This document shows, piece after piece, positions 33,695-45,496 of a stretch of 64,000 nucleotides of DNA (its first letter is position 1; each line of letters begins with the position of its first letter). Both the position numbers and the translations under genes were made by a program. This DNA comes from Gracilaria gracilis. Its lineage: Eukaryota > Rhodophyta > Florideophyceae > Gracilariales > Gracilariaceae. The notes below the pieces were generated by a model. That model searched no databases. It had not been told where the DNA came from and saw only the letters and a program-made list of their open reading frames with translations. The stretch is from positions 1 to 64,000 of the forward strand of contig JARGSG010000036.1 of assembly GCA_030374805.1 (NCBI GenBank), given 5' to 3'.

Positions 33695-34641
33695 ATGGCT
33701 AATGCAAGTCGAACCCGCCGCGCCCCTGCGCGCCAGCACGATAACATTGAGGCAACCCCCCCCCCCGGCGGAGCCTCACGTCGCATTACACGAGTGGATA
33801 ACGCTACGGCTCTTCCGGGCCTGACTCCGCGCGTAGTACGTAAACGTGCCCAACGCCACCGCCGTGCTCTGCACAACACGTTGCGCGCCGATGCCGAGAG
33901 GCACACCTCGCAACAAGGCCCTTCCGTGCCACCAGTGCCCGTGAAGAACATTCCTGGAGCATCTATTCAACCGTCCACGTTTGCCTCATCTGTGCCCCCA
34001 ACCCCGCCTCCCGCGGCTGCATTTGCATCTGATTCGGAACATTTTGATGTGGCGGTAAGTCCCAGGATGTCTACTGGTGAGCAGACTATGCCATTTACAT
34101 CTCGGGCATGCTACACTGGCGATGATCAGCATGGAAACCACTTCGTAGAGGTTACTGTAGTGCGGAAGTTTAAGCTGCCATCAGGTGTCCGTGTGGTTCC
34201 GATTCATGCACGAAGATTATACAGGTTGGGAAGTACGGCTACTTGGCCGATGATGCTCGACAACAGTGTGCGCACTGTCCCGCTGGCAAAGATCGCGCTT
34301 TCGCTAGCGCTGCTGAGCTCGGAGAACACATTCGCCGCGCACAGGGATGCCGTTTGAATCGCGGTGTGGTCATCCCTCCGAACCGCAGGCCGAAAGAACG
34401 ATTGAGAGATGTTCTCTGCAACAAAGTCGATTGCTTGCGCCACAGAGTGAAGAAGAATGGAGTTTTAAAGTTTAATTGTAAGGCCTGCAAAACCTACGTG
34501 AACTACAAAGACCGTTGGAGCCATTGCGCATATTGCTGGCTTAACATGCACGGCTTCAAGCCCATTCCTCATGAGGTGAGATCCATAGACGATACTCCAG
34601 ATGTTGTCGCCGTCTTGGATGACAACGATTCCAGTGAGTAG
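33695..34641 (+). CDS. Hypothetical zinc-finger protein (frameshifted or spliced)
   Basis: Begins at an ATG in good context after a C/T-rich leader. The first about 170 residues are basic and Pro-rich (TRRAPARQ, RVVRKRAQRHRR). A change of frame around 34.22-34.26 kb joins to a Cys-rich part: QQCAHCPAGKDRAFASAAEL...H..C, a plausible C2H/C finger, then FNCKACKTYV and SHCAYCWLNMHG, two more Cys pairs. The frame change could be an indel or a very short intron (a GTTGGG...CAACAG stretch lies there). Zinc-finger plus basic tail suits a nucleic-acid binding protein, for example an ORF1 of a mobile element, but no family is recognised. Confidence 0.45.
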
Positions 34642-36420
34642 AGCCACGATTGTCTCTCCGAGATAGTAAACGAAAGACATTAGCATGTTCCGCTTACCCC
34701 AAATGCCACTGGCGCCATTGTTTTAGCCTAAACCCTGCGCCCCACATCCCTTACCAGCCACCCTACAGCAACATAGGGAACGAGTCACGTCCGAAAATTC
34801 ACTTCGGTAAACAGGGGGTGCTTTCACAGGGGCCACGGCCTGTAGCATTGGTGGTTGCACAGCACCGACGGTGGGTGAAGGGCAGCCGACGGCGTGGGCT
34901 CTACCGACGAGGCCCTGTAGCGCCGGGGGCTATAGTGGCGGTGGGTGTGGTGCCAGTGGTGGCGCCGGTTCTAGCAGCGGTGGGGGAACCACCGTGGCAG
35001 TGCGTTTGGAGCCGGTGGCGTCGTTGGATGTAACGGCCAGGTGCGGTAGCAGCTGCGAGTACGGATCCGCCGGCGGCGCAGGATGCAGCGGCGGAGTCAC
35101 GGCAAGGAGTGGAGAGCTGTCGGCGGCTTGGTAAAGAGGGGTGGCGGAAGGCTACAATGGCGGGGCATAGGGTGAGTGAGGAGCAACCGGCAGCACGGGA
35201 TGTAGCGGCGAAGGCCTATAGGGCCAAAAGGCTGAAATGGCGATGAGTTTGGTGCCGCCGGCATGGCGCGGGCTGTAGCAGCGGTGGGTGCCTCGCAGTA
35301 TCGGTGATTGGGTACGGGCGGCGGCGCGGAGTGGTTCGACCAAAGGCGGTTCGAGTACGATCCCGCTAGTGGCGCAAGCTGCAGCGGCAGACGCGGCTTT
35401 GCGTACCTTCTCACCAGCGGCGCGGAGTGTAATCCTCAAAGGCTGCAACGAAGCTGTTTACGGGGTGACCGTAACGGCCATCGGCTCTGGTTGGGGTGGG
35501 TACGAAGCCGGTGGCCGCAGACGCTGCAGCTGGACAGCCACGAAAAGAAGTGGTGGGCACCAGCAAAAACTCCACGGGGTAAAACAACGGCTGTGATTGT
35601 GACGCCGGCGGCATGATCTGCAGCAGAACAGCAACGGCGCTAGGAAGGAGCCACCGGGACCACAGCGTGTAGCTAGACTGTGAGTGAGAGGCCAGAGAAA
35701 ATGCGGGCTGGAACGGTTTCTAACTTCGATGCGTTTTTGCCACCCGTGGGGTGTAGCGCTAGCAAAACAGCGGTGATGCAGCAAAAAAGCCGCGGCGGTA
35801 AGCTGGAGCTGTAGGCGAAAGCAAGACGGGATGTACCAGCGGCGGGTCCAGCGGCGGGTAGTGAATAGCAGGTAGCGCAGGCCGTAGTACAGTGTATAAG
35901 GCGCCAGCGACGCCAGTGTGTAAGTTGTTGGCGGTAGCGGTTAGTGGAATTTAGGCGGTGGCGCTGTTTGAGACGCAGGTGAAGGCCGCTGTGCGGGATC
36001 TAAATTGGTTGTAAGTGCGGACGCTAAAAGCGCATGGAACTGCCAGCAAAGCCGCGGGCGGCGCAGGTGGCTTGGTAGTTAATTCAAAGCCGCCGGTGGC
36101 GGTGGCTGCGTACGGAGATGGCGAAAAAGCCGTTTGCGGCGCCGCAAGCGGCGCAGAGAGCACGGGATGTAAACAAAAAGTTGAAGTGGTTGGTGGGGAT
36201 CCGGTGGTGGGAGGGCGGCTGCGGCGTTGCAGCGGTGAATTTGGCGCCGCCGACGGTGGTGGGTCCTGGTGCGACGTAGCCGCGGTGGTGGGAGGGCGGC
36301 GGCGTTGCAGCGGTAAATGGGGCGCCACCGCCGGTGGTGGGTGCTGGGCCACGACGGTTACGTGGAAGCGGCGTGGACAGGGCGGCTACGTCGCAAAACG
36401 GCAACGCTTTGAATAACCGG
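34642..36420. repeat. GC-rich degenerate minisatellite
   Basis: Long GC-rich tract built from recurrent GGTGGTGGG, GGCGGCGC and GGATGTAGCGGCG-like words. The clearest units are about 80 bp, at 36190-36267 and 36280-36352, both containing GGTGGTGGGAGGGCGGC, GCGTTGCAGCGGT and GGCGCC. All six frames give Gly/Ala/Arg or Pro-rich sequence, so the long frames here are composition effects. Confidence 0.65.
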
Positions 36421-36936
36421 TAGTTTTGCATCCAGTGTTTTTTATTGAACTGGCATTAAACTAACCGCACTGACAGTAAGACCCAAAGGTGTTTGTTCTG
36501 GGTGGTGACCAGCAAGTACCAAATCGACACGACTTAGTCGATGTAGGACCCCTCTCGAATCAGAATGTGGGGTTCAACATCGTGTACCCTAATAAATGGG
36601 GCCTATGAGCAGGTTGAGCTCTTGGCCAACCACCTCCCCACATCAAGCCTCGAGCCCCATCGTGTAGCGGGGTTCAACTCCGTATGGCCTTCGCCCAAAC
36701 GGGCAGAGCCAAGTCAAAAGGTGGATATTGGCGCGCTTTACAAACCAAACGAATGCTTCTTTATCCTCTTCCTCCCTTCTAACTCCATTCTGCGAACGTC
36801 TTTGTCCCCAATTCTCCCCATCCAGCGTGTTTGACAGTGTAGTGACTGCTTCTACTTTACATAACTGATGAGTGATCACTATCCTGGGACTCGAAAGAAG
36901 TTGTACGTAATACTTATTATGTGCCAGAGAAGCTAA
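36421..36936. other. Intergenic, nothing recognised
   Basis: About 500 bp between the minisatellite and the Mutator-like gene C. It contains two copies of a GTGGGGTTCAACATCGTG/TAGCGGGGTTCAACTCCGTA-like phrase (about 36567 and 36668) but no gene. Confidence 0.45.
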
Positions 36937-37829
36937 CTATGTCCATGCTAGCCAATGCCAATGTCTATCTTCAATGATACGAAGCCCTTTGTTAATAGCG
37001 CTTGTCACAGCTCCTCGTACGGAGGGATTTGTCAAGAGTTGGCTGTTAATCTGGGAGCCTTGCGAGGCATTAATCGATGTATTGCCGTTTGCTGCTTCGT
37101 CGACCTCTTTGAAGGATCGTTTGCCTTTCTTTGCGGTGAAGCGTTCAGTGAAAGAGTTCTTTCTTTTAGAAGCTCTCAAATTAGCCCTATTGGGCGCCTG
37201 TACCACCCCACAAGAACTGCTTTCCCACCGAAACATTTCTTTCTGCGGATTCGGATTTTGGCCAACCTTGAACTGGGTGAATAAAGAAAACGATGGGATC
37301 CGCCCACTGTTGTATGTCTCGATCGAAATTCGCAGTACGTTCTAAAAATGGTCGACCGCGTATGGCCCCATCCCGGAGGTAGCGCGTTTGATTTGTTCGA
37401 ACAGTGCATAAGAATCTGACCATTTTAAACACTTCCCGACCTCTTCCTCTGCGGATTGCTTTAGAAACGAATCTACATCTTTCTCGTCAGACGGTTTGGT
37501 TGTTGAATAGGTTTTTGACTCCATTTGTTCCGACAACCCGTTAAGATCAAGAAAAGTGGCTTCCTTGCGGAGACTACAAACCCGTAGGTGGTCAAATTCC
37601 TGTGCGTCGGCCCTCCAATAGTCGTCAAAGAACGCCTCGAGTTCTATGTAATCATCAAGTACGTCCTTGAGACTTGGTTGTTGTTCGCAAATCTCGCCAT
37701 ACACCATCGCACACCTCACAATATGGCGGCACGGAAAGCCCATAGACCGCGTCTTCCGGCAGTCACAGTATACCATCAGCTCACTATTGCCAAATTCTTC
37801 GCTCTGCACATTTTTTCGACCGAACAGTA
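36937..37829 (-). pseudogene. Mutator-like transposase C, SWIM finger and C-terminus
   Basis: Minus-strand end of a FAR1/MULE-type transposase. The SWIM zinc finger is clear: VYCDCRKTRSMGFPCRHIVRC, giving the CxC...CxH pattern. Downstream pieces in shifted frames are basic (RASKRKNSFTERFTAKKGKR). The frame before the finger (VLFGRKN...) is interrupted by the 291-bp TIR element. Confidence 0.75.
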
Positions 37830-38120
37830 CCCTACGAACAGCAAATCTGGCTGAAATCTGGCCGAAATATGGCCGAAATATGGCCAGTTAGCTCGAAAAC
37901 TTGTGAGGGTGTGTAACGAGCTAAGATAAACAACTTTTACTTTTCTTCGTATGGCCGAAATACGGCCGAAACGTGGCCCAAATATGGACGAAGTGTACAC
38001 GTGTCAATGATCAAAAGTATTCAATTTACCTAGTCACACGTTTTCACAGGTTTTCGACCTAGATGGCCATATTTCGGTCACATTTCGGCCATATTTCGGC
38101 CAGATTTGTTGTTCGTAGGG
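37830..38120. mobile_element. 291-bp non-autonomous TIR element
   Basis: Both ends read CCCTACGAACARCAAATCTGG when oriented outwards and stay similar for about 66 bp, with recurrent GGCCGAAATATGGCC units inside. It is flanked by AGTA on both sides (37826-37829 and 38121-38124) and splits Mutator-like gene C. No coding capacity. The long TIR with internal repeats and 4-bp duplication do not let me name a superfamily. Confidence 0.85.
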
Positions 38121-38124
38121 AGTA

Positions 38125-39495
38125 CCTTCAACGTCCCGCATTCTGGTGGAGGGGGGAATCAACCTTACGGAGGAGATGAATGCTCCATGTAAGCTGAAAC
38201 ATAGCCACAGATTTCATGCTCGCTTCGTCTTCGCCGGAAAGCCAGGCCAATCTACTTCAGTGGCAGGTATAACGCAAGCTGCGGAAACGACATAGTTCTT
38301 GGAGAGCACCACGCTTATCTCCTTAAATTTCGTTAGGCAGTAGCTGGTGTACTCTTCAATTAGATAGTCGAGTATTTCTGGAAGAAAGGGAAATTGGCAA
38401 TCTCTAATTGATCTGAATCGAGAGCTGGCTGGAGACATAGACCGCAGACGCGACTCGTTTCGCTCTGCTGATCGTTTTGACGTCAACCACTTCAATTGGT
38501 TTGGTATAGCAGAGAAGAGGACCTTTTTCGCCAAGATGGAGGCTCTGTACCCAGCGTTGGACGATTCTGTATACTCTGTTTCTTGGAACAGGTAAAGACG
38601 AGGCACAGCGGCATTTCTGAAGCATGCCACGAGTAAATATTGTCGTCTAGTATACAAAAATGAATACCAGTTGGGGAGCCTCTCGGTAAATCCTCGGAAA
38701 TATCGGTTCTGGAACTCGTCTCGTCCGGTGGCAAAGGACGAAATAGAGCGGGACCGTATGATATTGAATAGGTCCCGCGACATGTCATCGCACCATTTTG
38801 GGCGTCCGATTGTTGCGCACCAGGAAACGACGTTGGACATCTGCTTTTGATTTAGATGCCACTCGTCCAGAGATATAAAAGATGTCTCGAACACCTTTCC
38901 TGTTGCTGCGATGCACGCCGTGCTTTGATCCATTGATATCAGCGCTGGTGATATGGGGATCATTGACTTAAAGGGCGATAGAATATCAGTGAAGTACTCC
39001 TCAGACTCGCCACTAATGAATCCCATAGAATATGTGAACTTGAACCCATCGTTCGCTCTTCCATTAATAGTGAAAAGGGGAGCCCATATCGGTCCGCGAC
39101 CCCTTTACAATCGACAGACACTCCTAGTAGAACCCCTTAGCGTTTGTAATCCTCCAGCTACTCGCTTAGAGCGCAGCCAACAGATTTCATTCGACTTTTC
39201 CCATCACAGCTGAAGAATAACTTGTTCTGTGAGTCCTCTTCATCTAGCGCCATTAGCGTTTCTGGGAGCTTTGTACATTCAAGATCCTTGGGGTTGGTTA
39301 CAGAGCGGTTGTAACCCACCATTTGTCGCACTGATCTGATATTGATCGGGACGCCGTACTTGTCCGACAAAAACCTCACAGTGTCTTTCATGCTCATGTG
39401 TAAGTTGTTCGTTATGTGGAGGGCTTCGGAGCGCATACAGGGGGAAAGGGGTTTGATTCCACCATGTTCCATAGAAGGAGGATGGTTATGCTTTG
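38125..39495 (-). pseudogene. Mutator-like transposase C, catalytic part
   Basis: Two minus-strand frames. The upstream one (from 39511) has HNHPPSMEHGG, completing the FAR1-type finger, and a helix-turn-helix-like stretch MKDTVRFLSDKYGVPINIRSV. The downstream one has FTINGRANDGFKF, GESEEYFTDILSPF, then ISMDQSTACIAATGKVF with the second catalytic Asp of MULE transposases and LDEWHLNQKQ. A frameshift and stops lie between them near 39.05-39.16 kb. Confidence 0.75.
39488..39495. repeat. Target-site duplication, left copy
   Basis: ATGCTTTG here and at 43621-43628 bracket the LINE exactly. Removing the LINE and one copy rejoins the transposase frame as GGFREPKHNHPPS. Confidence 0.9.
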
Positions 39496-39639
39496 CCTGG
39501 GCACTAGCCACTCGCCTTCTCGCGGTGTGCCTGTCTGCTTACTCCGTCTAGCGCCGGAAGGAGCGAAACGAGTAAGCAACTGGGACTCTTACGGAGTCCA
39601 AAAACCACGACGGCGATACCAGAATCAAAAAATCTAACA

Positions 39640-40320
39640 TCGATCCGTCTTCTACAGCTCAATTGCCGAGGCCTTCTCCGTCCGGCGAAAAGAACTGAAA
39701 TTGCCAAACTGGCGGACGATCACAAAGCTGACCTGCTCTGTCTTCAGGAGACTTTTCTCACTGATGCAGATCGGATGCCGAAGATTGACGGGTACAAGCC
39801 GGTGGCCAAGTGCCACAGGCAGCAGGGCTACACCGCTGCGGGAGGAAGAGAGGCGGAGTCGCAGTTTATCAGAAGAACGGGCTTGCGGCAGATGTGGTTA
39901 AAGAACTATCACCAGTCCCAGGCATTGAGAGTGCAACAGTCGCAATACGCACCGCCAAGGGAATCCTGTCCGTGATGAACGTATATGTAGCACCGCCTCT
40001 GCGCCACTCGAACTGGTATGAACACATATCGCCGAAAGCATATGGTTTGTGCAGACTGCAATGTGTGCGGTTCTTGGTACCCGCAACGGGTGGAACTGTC
40101 AGGAATGGACATGGTAGCGTTTCTAGAGGAACATGGACGTCATGCAATGAATGAGATAGGGATACCAACAAGGACAGAGCCGTCAACTGGAACGCAGATT
40201 GCGATTGATGTGACAATTGTTCCTACCCGATGGCTACCTTACACGTCCTGGGAGGCTTTGGAGACACCGTTCTCTGACCGCCACCCAATTCTCCTCACCA
40301 TTGATGTCCCGCTTCTGGAT
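39640..40320 (+). pseudogene. LINE endonuclease domain (broken)
   Basis: APE-type endonuclease that nicks target DNA. LLQLNCRGLLRPAKRTEI and LLCLQETFL give the N-terminal Asn and the Glu of the active site. A frameshift follows; the later piece carries GGVAVYQKNGL and NVYVAPP, and the end shows ALETPFSDRHPIL with the SDRHP motif (usually SDH.P). Confidence 0.75.
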
Positions 40321-42087
40321 CAGAAAAAGATACCACGCTGGAGCCTCAAAAACGCCAACTGGAGTAAGTACCAGGAACATGTGGAAAAGCTGCTAGCGTC
40401 ATGTCCGATCCAAAATACCTGGGGCGTTGACAAGGAAAACGAAGTCTTCACTTCTGCCATTTTGACGGCTGCAAAGGCAGCTATACCGAAAGGTAGAATG
40501 CGCCGCCGCTCACCGTGGTGGTGCGAGGAGGCATCAATAGCAGTTGAAGCTCGCAACAACGCCTGGGCAGAATGGCGTTTAAACCCTTGTGAGAAAACAG
40601 CCAGAGACCTGCAGGAGGTACGCGCAGACACAGCGAAGCGAATCGACCGCCTCAAACGAGACAGTTGGAGGGATTTCGCGAGCGACCTTGAACCTCACAC
40701 AGACGACTATAAACTCTGGAAACTGCTCAAGGCCATGGACACCAGTAGAGAAACAGCAACATCAATGTGCCCCCCAGGCGGTGAAGCATGGATAGACATG
40801 CAACGTGCCAAATGGTTCGTACGCACGGAGATACGCAAAGCCAAAACATTTGGAAAGCATCTAACCCGCCGTAACCTCTACCGTAGAGCGCTGAGATCGT
40901 ATGAAACGAAGGCCAAGATTGAAAAGACTCCTGTGTTTAAGATGGCACATCTCACCCAAGTCCTTCAGGATATGGATGAGAAGACAGCGGCTGGGCCTGA
41001 AGAGCTTGAAATCTCTTTTCTACGTCGGCTTCCTCATCTCGCACTGTCACGTCTCCTTCATTTGATAAATATGACGTTCACAGAGGGGGTGACGCCGAGC
41101 AGATAAAGGACAGCCACGCTTGTGCCCATTCCAAAACCAGGCGCACGCGGGAAGTTCCGCCCCATATCTCTCACACCTGTCATCCCGAGAACAGCAGAGA
41201 GGCTGGTTAATAAGATTTTCATGCAATGGCTGGAGCCAAAATTACCTCCTCAACAAGCGGGGTTCCGCATTAATCAAAACACTGAAGAACATGTCGCAGC
41301 AATGACAGAGGGAATAAGAAATGGCTGGGATCAACGGAGGATGTCGCTAGCAGCGTTTTGCGACTTCTCCAAGGCCTACGATCGTGTCCCACACCATTTG
41401 CTCTTTTCAAAGCTGAAGAATATGAAATTTCCAACTCATTTGTGGAGGAGATCGCGCTCTTTTGTCATGGATAGAAAGTGGAAATATCGCTGGAACTCAG
41501 CGGTTACCTCAAATTCATTGGTACGGCAAGGACTGCCGCAAGGCGGAACTCTGTCACCAGGGTTAAGGATTGCCTTCCTAGTGGACCTCCTGAAAGCGAT
41601 AATATCAGCTGTGAAGACGGTGAAGATCAACCTGTTTTCAGACGACACGACTCTTTGGACCACAGCCCGCAGTCCCGAAGAATGCCAGAGCAGCCTGCAG
41701 GAAGCAGTGCAAGCCCTAGAGTCATACTGCTTGGACAATGACATCCTTATGAACCCTGCCAAGACGATGCCGGTCCCATTCACACTTCGAAAGTGGAAGC
41801 ACGAGAAGGAACGGTATGCAGTCAAAGTAGGTGGAGCAATGGTTCAACCCAGCGAATGCGCTCGTTTTCTAGGTGTGCTGCTCGACTCACGCCTCAACTT
41901 CAAAGCGCACTTAGACGTGGTCTGCTCCAGGTACAGGAAGCGATGCAATCTTATGCGCTGCCTAAAACGAAAGTTCTGGGGAGCCAACTGGAACACCATG
42001 GACACGGTAAGAAAGGGCTTTGATGAACCACTGGCGGCGTACGCCACAGGGTCAGTCATACCCAACGCCATAAATTCAGGAATCTAG
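40321..42087 (+). pseudogene. LINE reverse transcriptase (broken)
   Basis: Linker with SPWWCEE and then RT motifs: KTAAGPEELE, a TAA at 41104-41106, VPIPKPGARGKFRPISLTP, QQAGFRINQNTEEHV, AAFCDFSKAYDRVPH, RQGLPQGGTLSPGL, and LFSDDTTLW, the catalytic box with Ser in place of the usual Ala. KTMPVPF and CARFLGVLLDSRLNF follow. The frame stops at 42085-42087. Confidence 0.85.
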
Positions 42088-43566
42088 GCTCTCGATGTGG
42101 CTCGGAACGAAGCGGTGCGCATACAGAGAGTTTGTGTCTCGTCAACGCCCATCACAAAGCTTCGAGCTCTCGTGCAACTACCGGACATGACGGATGTTGC
42201 GAGGGCAAAAGCAGCAGTTCTTTATGAAGAAAAGCTAAGAAAGGGCGCAAGTACACCACTACTGCTCGAGATCCGCCGCCTTGTGTCAGCCCGGATTCGG
42301 AAAAAGAGGTCCACCTTAAAGCGTTTGGCGGAAGCCCACCTAGCGGAGAGGGGGATCTTGCAACTCCCGCATCGAGAGCCACTGCCGCAAGAGGTTGGCC
42401 TGCTCTGCCTGTCAGGAGTGACTTTTCCCACTACTGCATGCAGTAAGCAAGACACACCAGACGAACAAGCTGCTGCGACACACGCCCTCCTCAAAGGACT
42501 GCCTCCGGGTGACATTGAGATCTGGTGCGATGGCTCCGGGGGTGTGTACGGCGGTGACCAAGCTGATTGGTTGGAAAGGGTAGCCGTCCAGTAGAAAGAT
42601 GGGTGGCTTGCAGGAAGAGCTCGCCAGATTGTAAAGGAGAGTTCTGAAGACCGTTGCGTACATGTATACAGAATGCTACAAGAAGAAGAACCGCATATAT
42701 GGGTCCTCTACTACGACAAATTCCGTATGGCTTACAAAATCGCGCAAGACAACCAAGTGCAAGACTCAGATGGTCATCGTCTTGCGCTACACCACATGAA
42801 GCCTGGGAAGGTCGGTGCTGGCGCCTACAGGATCAACCGCAACGACAACGGAGAAACAACTCAAGGAGGGATGCCCGCGGGTGTGAACGTGTGCTCTTAC
42901 ACTGCAGAGCTGCAAGCGATGCTGGCAGCGCTCGAAGCAATAGAACATGAAGTCGGCAAGACCATAAAAATCCTCACGGATTCTATGTCGTTAGTGCAGG
43001 CTTTACAGTGCAACTTGCGATCGCAAAGCATCCTGGTTCAGCGTATGGCCAAACTGTTGCATAAGTTGAGCGCAACATGCAGTGTGTTCGTGGTATGGAT
43101 TCCCAGCCATTGCGGTGTGTCTGGAAACGAAGAAGTAGACGAGCTTGCGAAATCGGACTTAAAGATATCACTTGCTCGACAAACAGAGGTTCCTGTCGAT
43201 TTTAATGATGTGAAGGCGCAGTTAAAGCAGAAAGGAAGGAGTAAGTTGGTCTTCGAACTAGCGGATAACGAGAAACAAGAAACCATACGGCGTTCCGAGG
43301 TCACATTGGCCCAGTTTGCCACCACACACGTTCCAACGCTGCACCCGGTTAGCTCATACCTCAACGGAAAAGTTACGCGTTGTGAATGTGGAACGGCAGC
43401 CAAGAAAGACGTAGAACATGTACTTTTTCGGTGCGTTCTTACCAACGCAGCTCGACGCGCTGTACTCCCGACAGTTAGAGAACGAAAAGACAAGTCGTTG
43501 TTAGATATGATTAAGGAATGGTCGTCACGGTCTTTGGCCTTCTTTAAGAGAGAGAACTATCTCTAG
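42088..43566 (+). pseudogene. LINE RNase H and C-terminal knuckle
   Basis: RNase H begins with IEIWCDGSGG (first catalytic Asp); a TAG interrupts at 42592-42594. The domain continues after extra sequence with VCSYTAELQAML (Glu), ILTDSMSLVQAL (Asp) and WIPSHCGVSGNEEVDELA (His/Asp). The C-terminus has CECGTAAKKDVEHVLFRC, a CxC...HxxxxC zinc knuckle typical of this LINE group. Confidence 0.85.
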
Positions 43567-43620
43567 ATAGAACTACTGCCGCCTCGAAATCAGGGGCGGC
43601 TGACCATAATAAAGAAGAAG

Positions 43621-43628
43621 ATGCTTTG
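43621..43628. repeat. Target-site duplication, right copy
   Basis: ATGCTTTG immediately after the LINE tail; partner of 39488-39495. Confidence 0.9.
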
Positions 43629-44637
43629 GCTCTCTAAAGCCTCCCACATAGCATCTTCCATCTTCGTCTCTTTCGGAAGCTAACGTTTTCAATGTTACCG
43701 AGAAGCCACATAGTTCTTTCGCGCTCCTCTTCCGACACTTCAAAATGCATTTCTTAAGTACGCGCTTGTCTTCTGCATTCCCGCTCTCTTGTTCTGGTGC
43801 TGTACATTTCTCACCTACAAATATAGATGTCCTACACTTCAGCTTGTACCCCAGGCACTCTGATATATACCTAACTTCTTTCACAACTTCCTGTCCAGCT
43901 GTATTTAGCTCGAGGCTCTTGAAGTAGGCTATGACAGCTGCCTTGAACACAATATCGACATCCATCTTCTCTTCTCCCGCTTCACAGTCAGGAGCATGCG
44001 CTTCTTCTCTGGGAGGCTGACGCTCCGAATTACTGCTGAGAGACCCATCCCGCGTTTCTTCTTTCTTCGGGAAAAGCAGCAATTCATGAGGAAGCTCCTC
44101 TCTCTCATCTGAGAACATAAACCTCTCGATGAGTTTCGACGCGTCTTCTCTCTCGCTATTCCCCGGCAAATCGTACATCTGTAGTTCTCCTCGGTTGTTG
44201 GTTCTCAGTGAATCAGGTATCACAATATCGCCTTCGGTATCAATGGTGTCCACTGGAATCTCTAGAGCACCAGATTCGTTTTGCCCTATTCCATTCTGGC
44301 CCTGCACAGGGCCCCCTATATTTTTTTCTTTGACGTCGCTGACGTCAAATGTATTCCCGACGTCATTTTCCAGAGAATTGACACTAACGCAAGTCGTAGA
44401 TAGAGTTTTGGTTCCAGTTGCGGGTGGCGTAGTAAAAGTGTCTTTAACAGGCTTCTCCTTCAAAGCAAACAGTACCGGTACCTGCACGCTTTTCTGAGCG
44501 GAGAAATTGGCAGTGCTGAAGCTGGAAAGGAAACCATTCTGAGCGACAAAACCATCATGAAAAGCCCTGAGTTTTCCTTCCGTGTTAAACACGATACCTA
44601 CTCGTTTGGAGGAAACTCTTGAGAAACAATGTCTCAA
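43629..44637 (-). pseudogene. Mutator-like transposase C, N-terminal part
   Basis: Start of the third Mutator-like gene. After an acidic, Ser/Glu-rich N-terminus of about 230 residues comes a Cys-rich stretch (CLGYKLKCRTSIF, LKKCILKCRKR, ELCGFSV) and YVGGFREPKH, which joins NHPPS across the LINE to complete a WRKY/GCM1-like FAR1 zinc finger. Reconstruction across the LINE keeps one frame. The first ATG of the frame is taken as start. Confidence 0.7.
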
Positions 44638-45196
44638 AGTAACTCTGACTGTGTCCTTTAACAGTTTCTCTGAAGGCCTTAAACTGTCTCACCATTCTGC
44701 CCGTCATTCTGGATTTTCGCTCCAGAACCGCAGCCTGATTCATCATCTGTGGATCGTGAGAATGATTAGAATTCACCGAAACCAACCAGCGGTTAGAGTC
44801 AAATGCTGGAAGAGATACCACAACACTTGATTGACACTTGTTCTTATGATGTGGACATCGAAACCGCGCAGTTAGAAGACGTCCATCATGCTTAGAACGC
44901 CTTCGAACGTACCGAACCTAGTGTACGTCGGTGTTCTCGGAATGATAGTTTAGTATGCTAGATGGCTAGTTATGAAAATAAAAGTCCGAAAAAACTAGCA
45001 ATTTCGCAGATCGCGCTAGTTGGCATGGGAAAAAAATTTTTTTTTTGGAAATCGCATTTCCACGTGCCGCAGTTGAACTCCATTTGTTGTAAGTTGTATG
45101 CTAGTTTGCAGTCCGTGCGCCACTGCCCGTTACCTCACATTCGTCGCACTTGTCAAAATCACTCAAAAAATTTACTCTCGGGTCACCAGCGCTGGT
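44638..45196. other. Intergenic, nothing recognised
   Basis: Holds the upstream region of Mutator-like gene C and a homopolymer run (A then T, near 45031-45049). No terminal repeat matching the 36.4-36.9 kb side was found. Confidence 0.5.
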
Positions 45197-45496
45197 TTAC
45201 TCCAACTCGGCATTCCGATCCTGAGTCTCAGTTTCCCTAAACGTGAAGTTAAAGAAGTCCAACGGACAATTCTCCCCATTCTGGTACACCCTCCTAGCCC
45301 CAAAGCGGCTTCCAACCCCTCCCAGCCTCTTCTCCTCCTGCTCCTCCAATATACGCTCCGCCGTCCTCGCAGCCGCCGCCGCACTCCCGAAACCCACCAA
45401 CGGCGCCCCACCCGGCAGCTGCGACGGCACAAACACCTTCCCATCCTCGTCCACCATCACCCCACTCTTCCTCCTCTTCTTCAGTCGACTCCCCAT
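45197..45496 (-). CDS. Small hypothetical protein overlapping its neighbour
   Basis: 99 residues: basic start (MGSRLKKRRKSG), an Ala-rich coiled helix (AAAAARTAERILEEQEEKR) and a short polar end. No family recognised. Its ATG overlaps the stop of the upstream frame by 16 bases, an arrangement seen in viral or polycistronic coding rather than in ordinary eukaryotic genes; alternatively both frames were once one protein and a base was lost. Confidence 0.4.
   Translation of the reverse strand: MGSRLKKRRKSGVMVDEDGKVFVPSQLPGGAPLVGFGSAAAAARTAERILEEQEEKRLGGVGSRFGARRVYQNGENCPLDFFNFTFRETETQDRNAELE

Larger units (their letters stand above)
39496..43620 (+). mobile_element. LINE (non-LTR retrotransposon with RNase H), 4.1 kb
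   Basis: Order: apurinic-like endonuclease, reverse transcriptase, RNase H, C-terminal Cys/His knuckle, and a 3' tail ending AATAAAGAAGAAG. Both boundaries are set by the 8-bp duplication. Endonuclease plus RNase H after RT fits the I/Tad/Ingi group of LINEs. No separate ORF1 is seen, so the copy may be slightly 5' truncated or the family may have a single ORF. It is broken by several frameshifts and stops. Confidence 0.9.

Noticed and set aside
34871..36431. Long Gly/Ala/Arg-rich and Pro/His-rich frames on both strands
   Set aside because: All frames are open because of GC-rich repeat composition; no domain and the DNA is a minisatellite.
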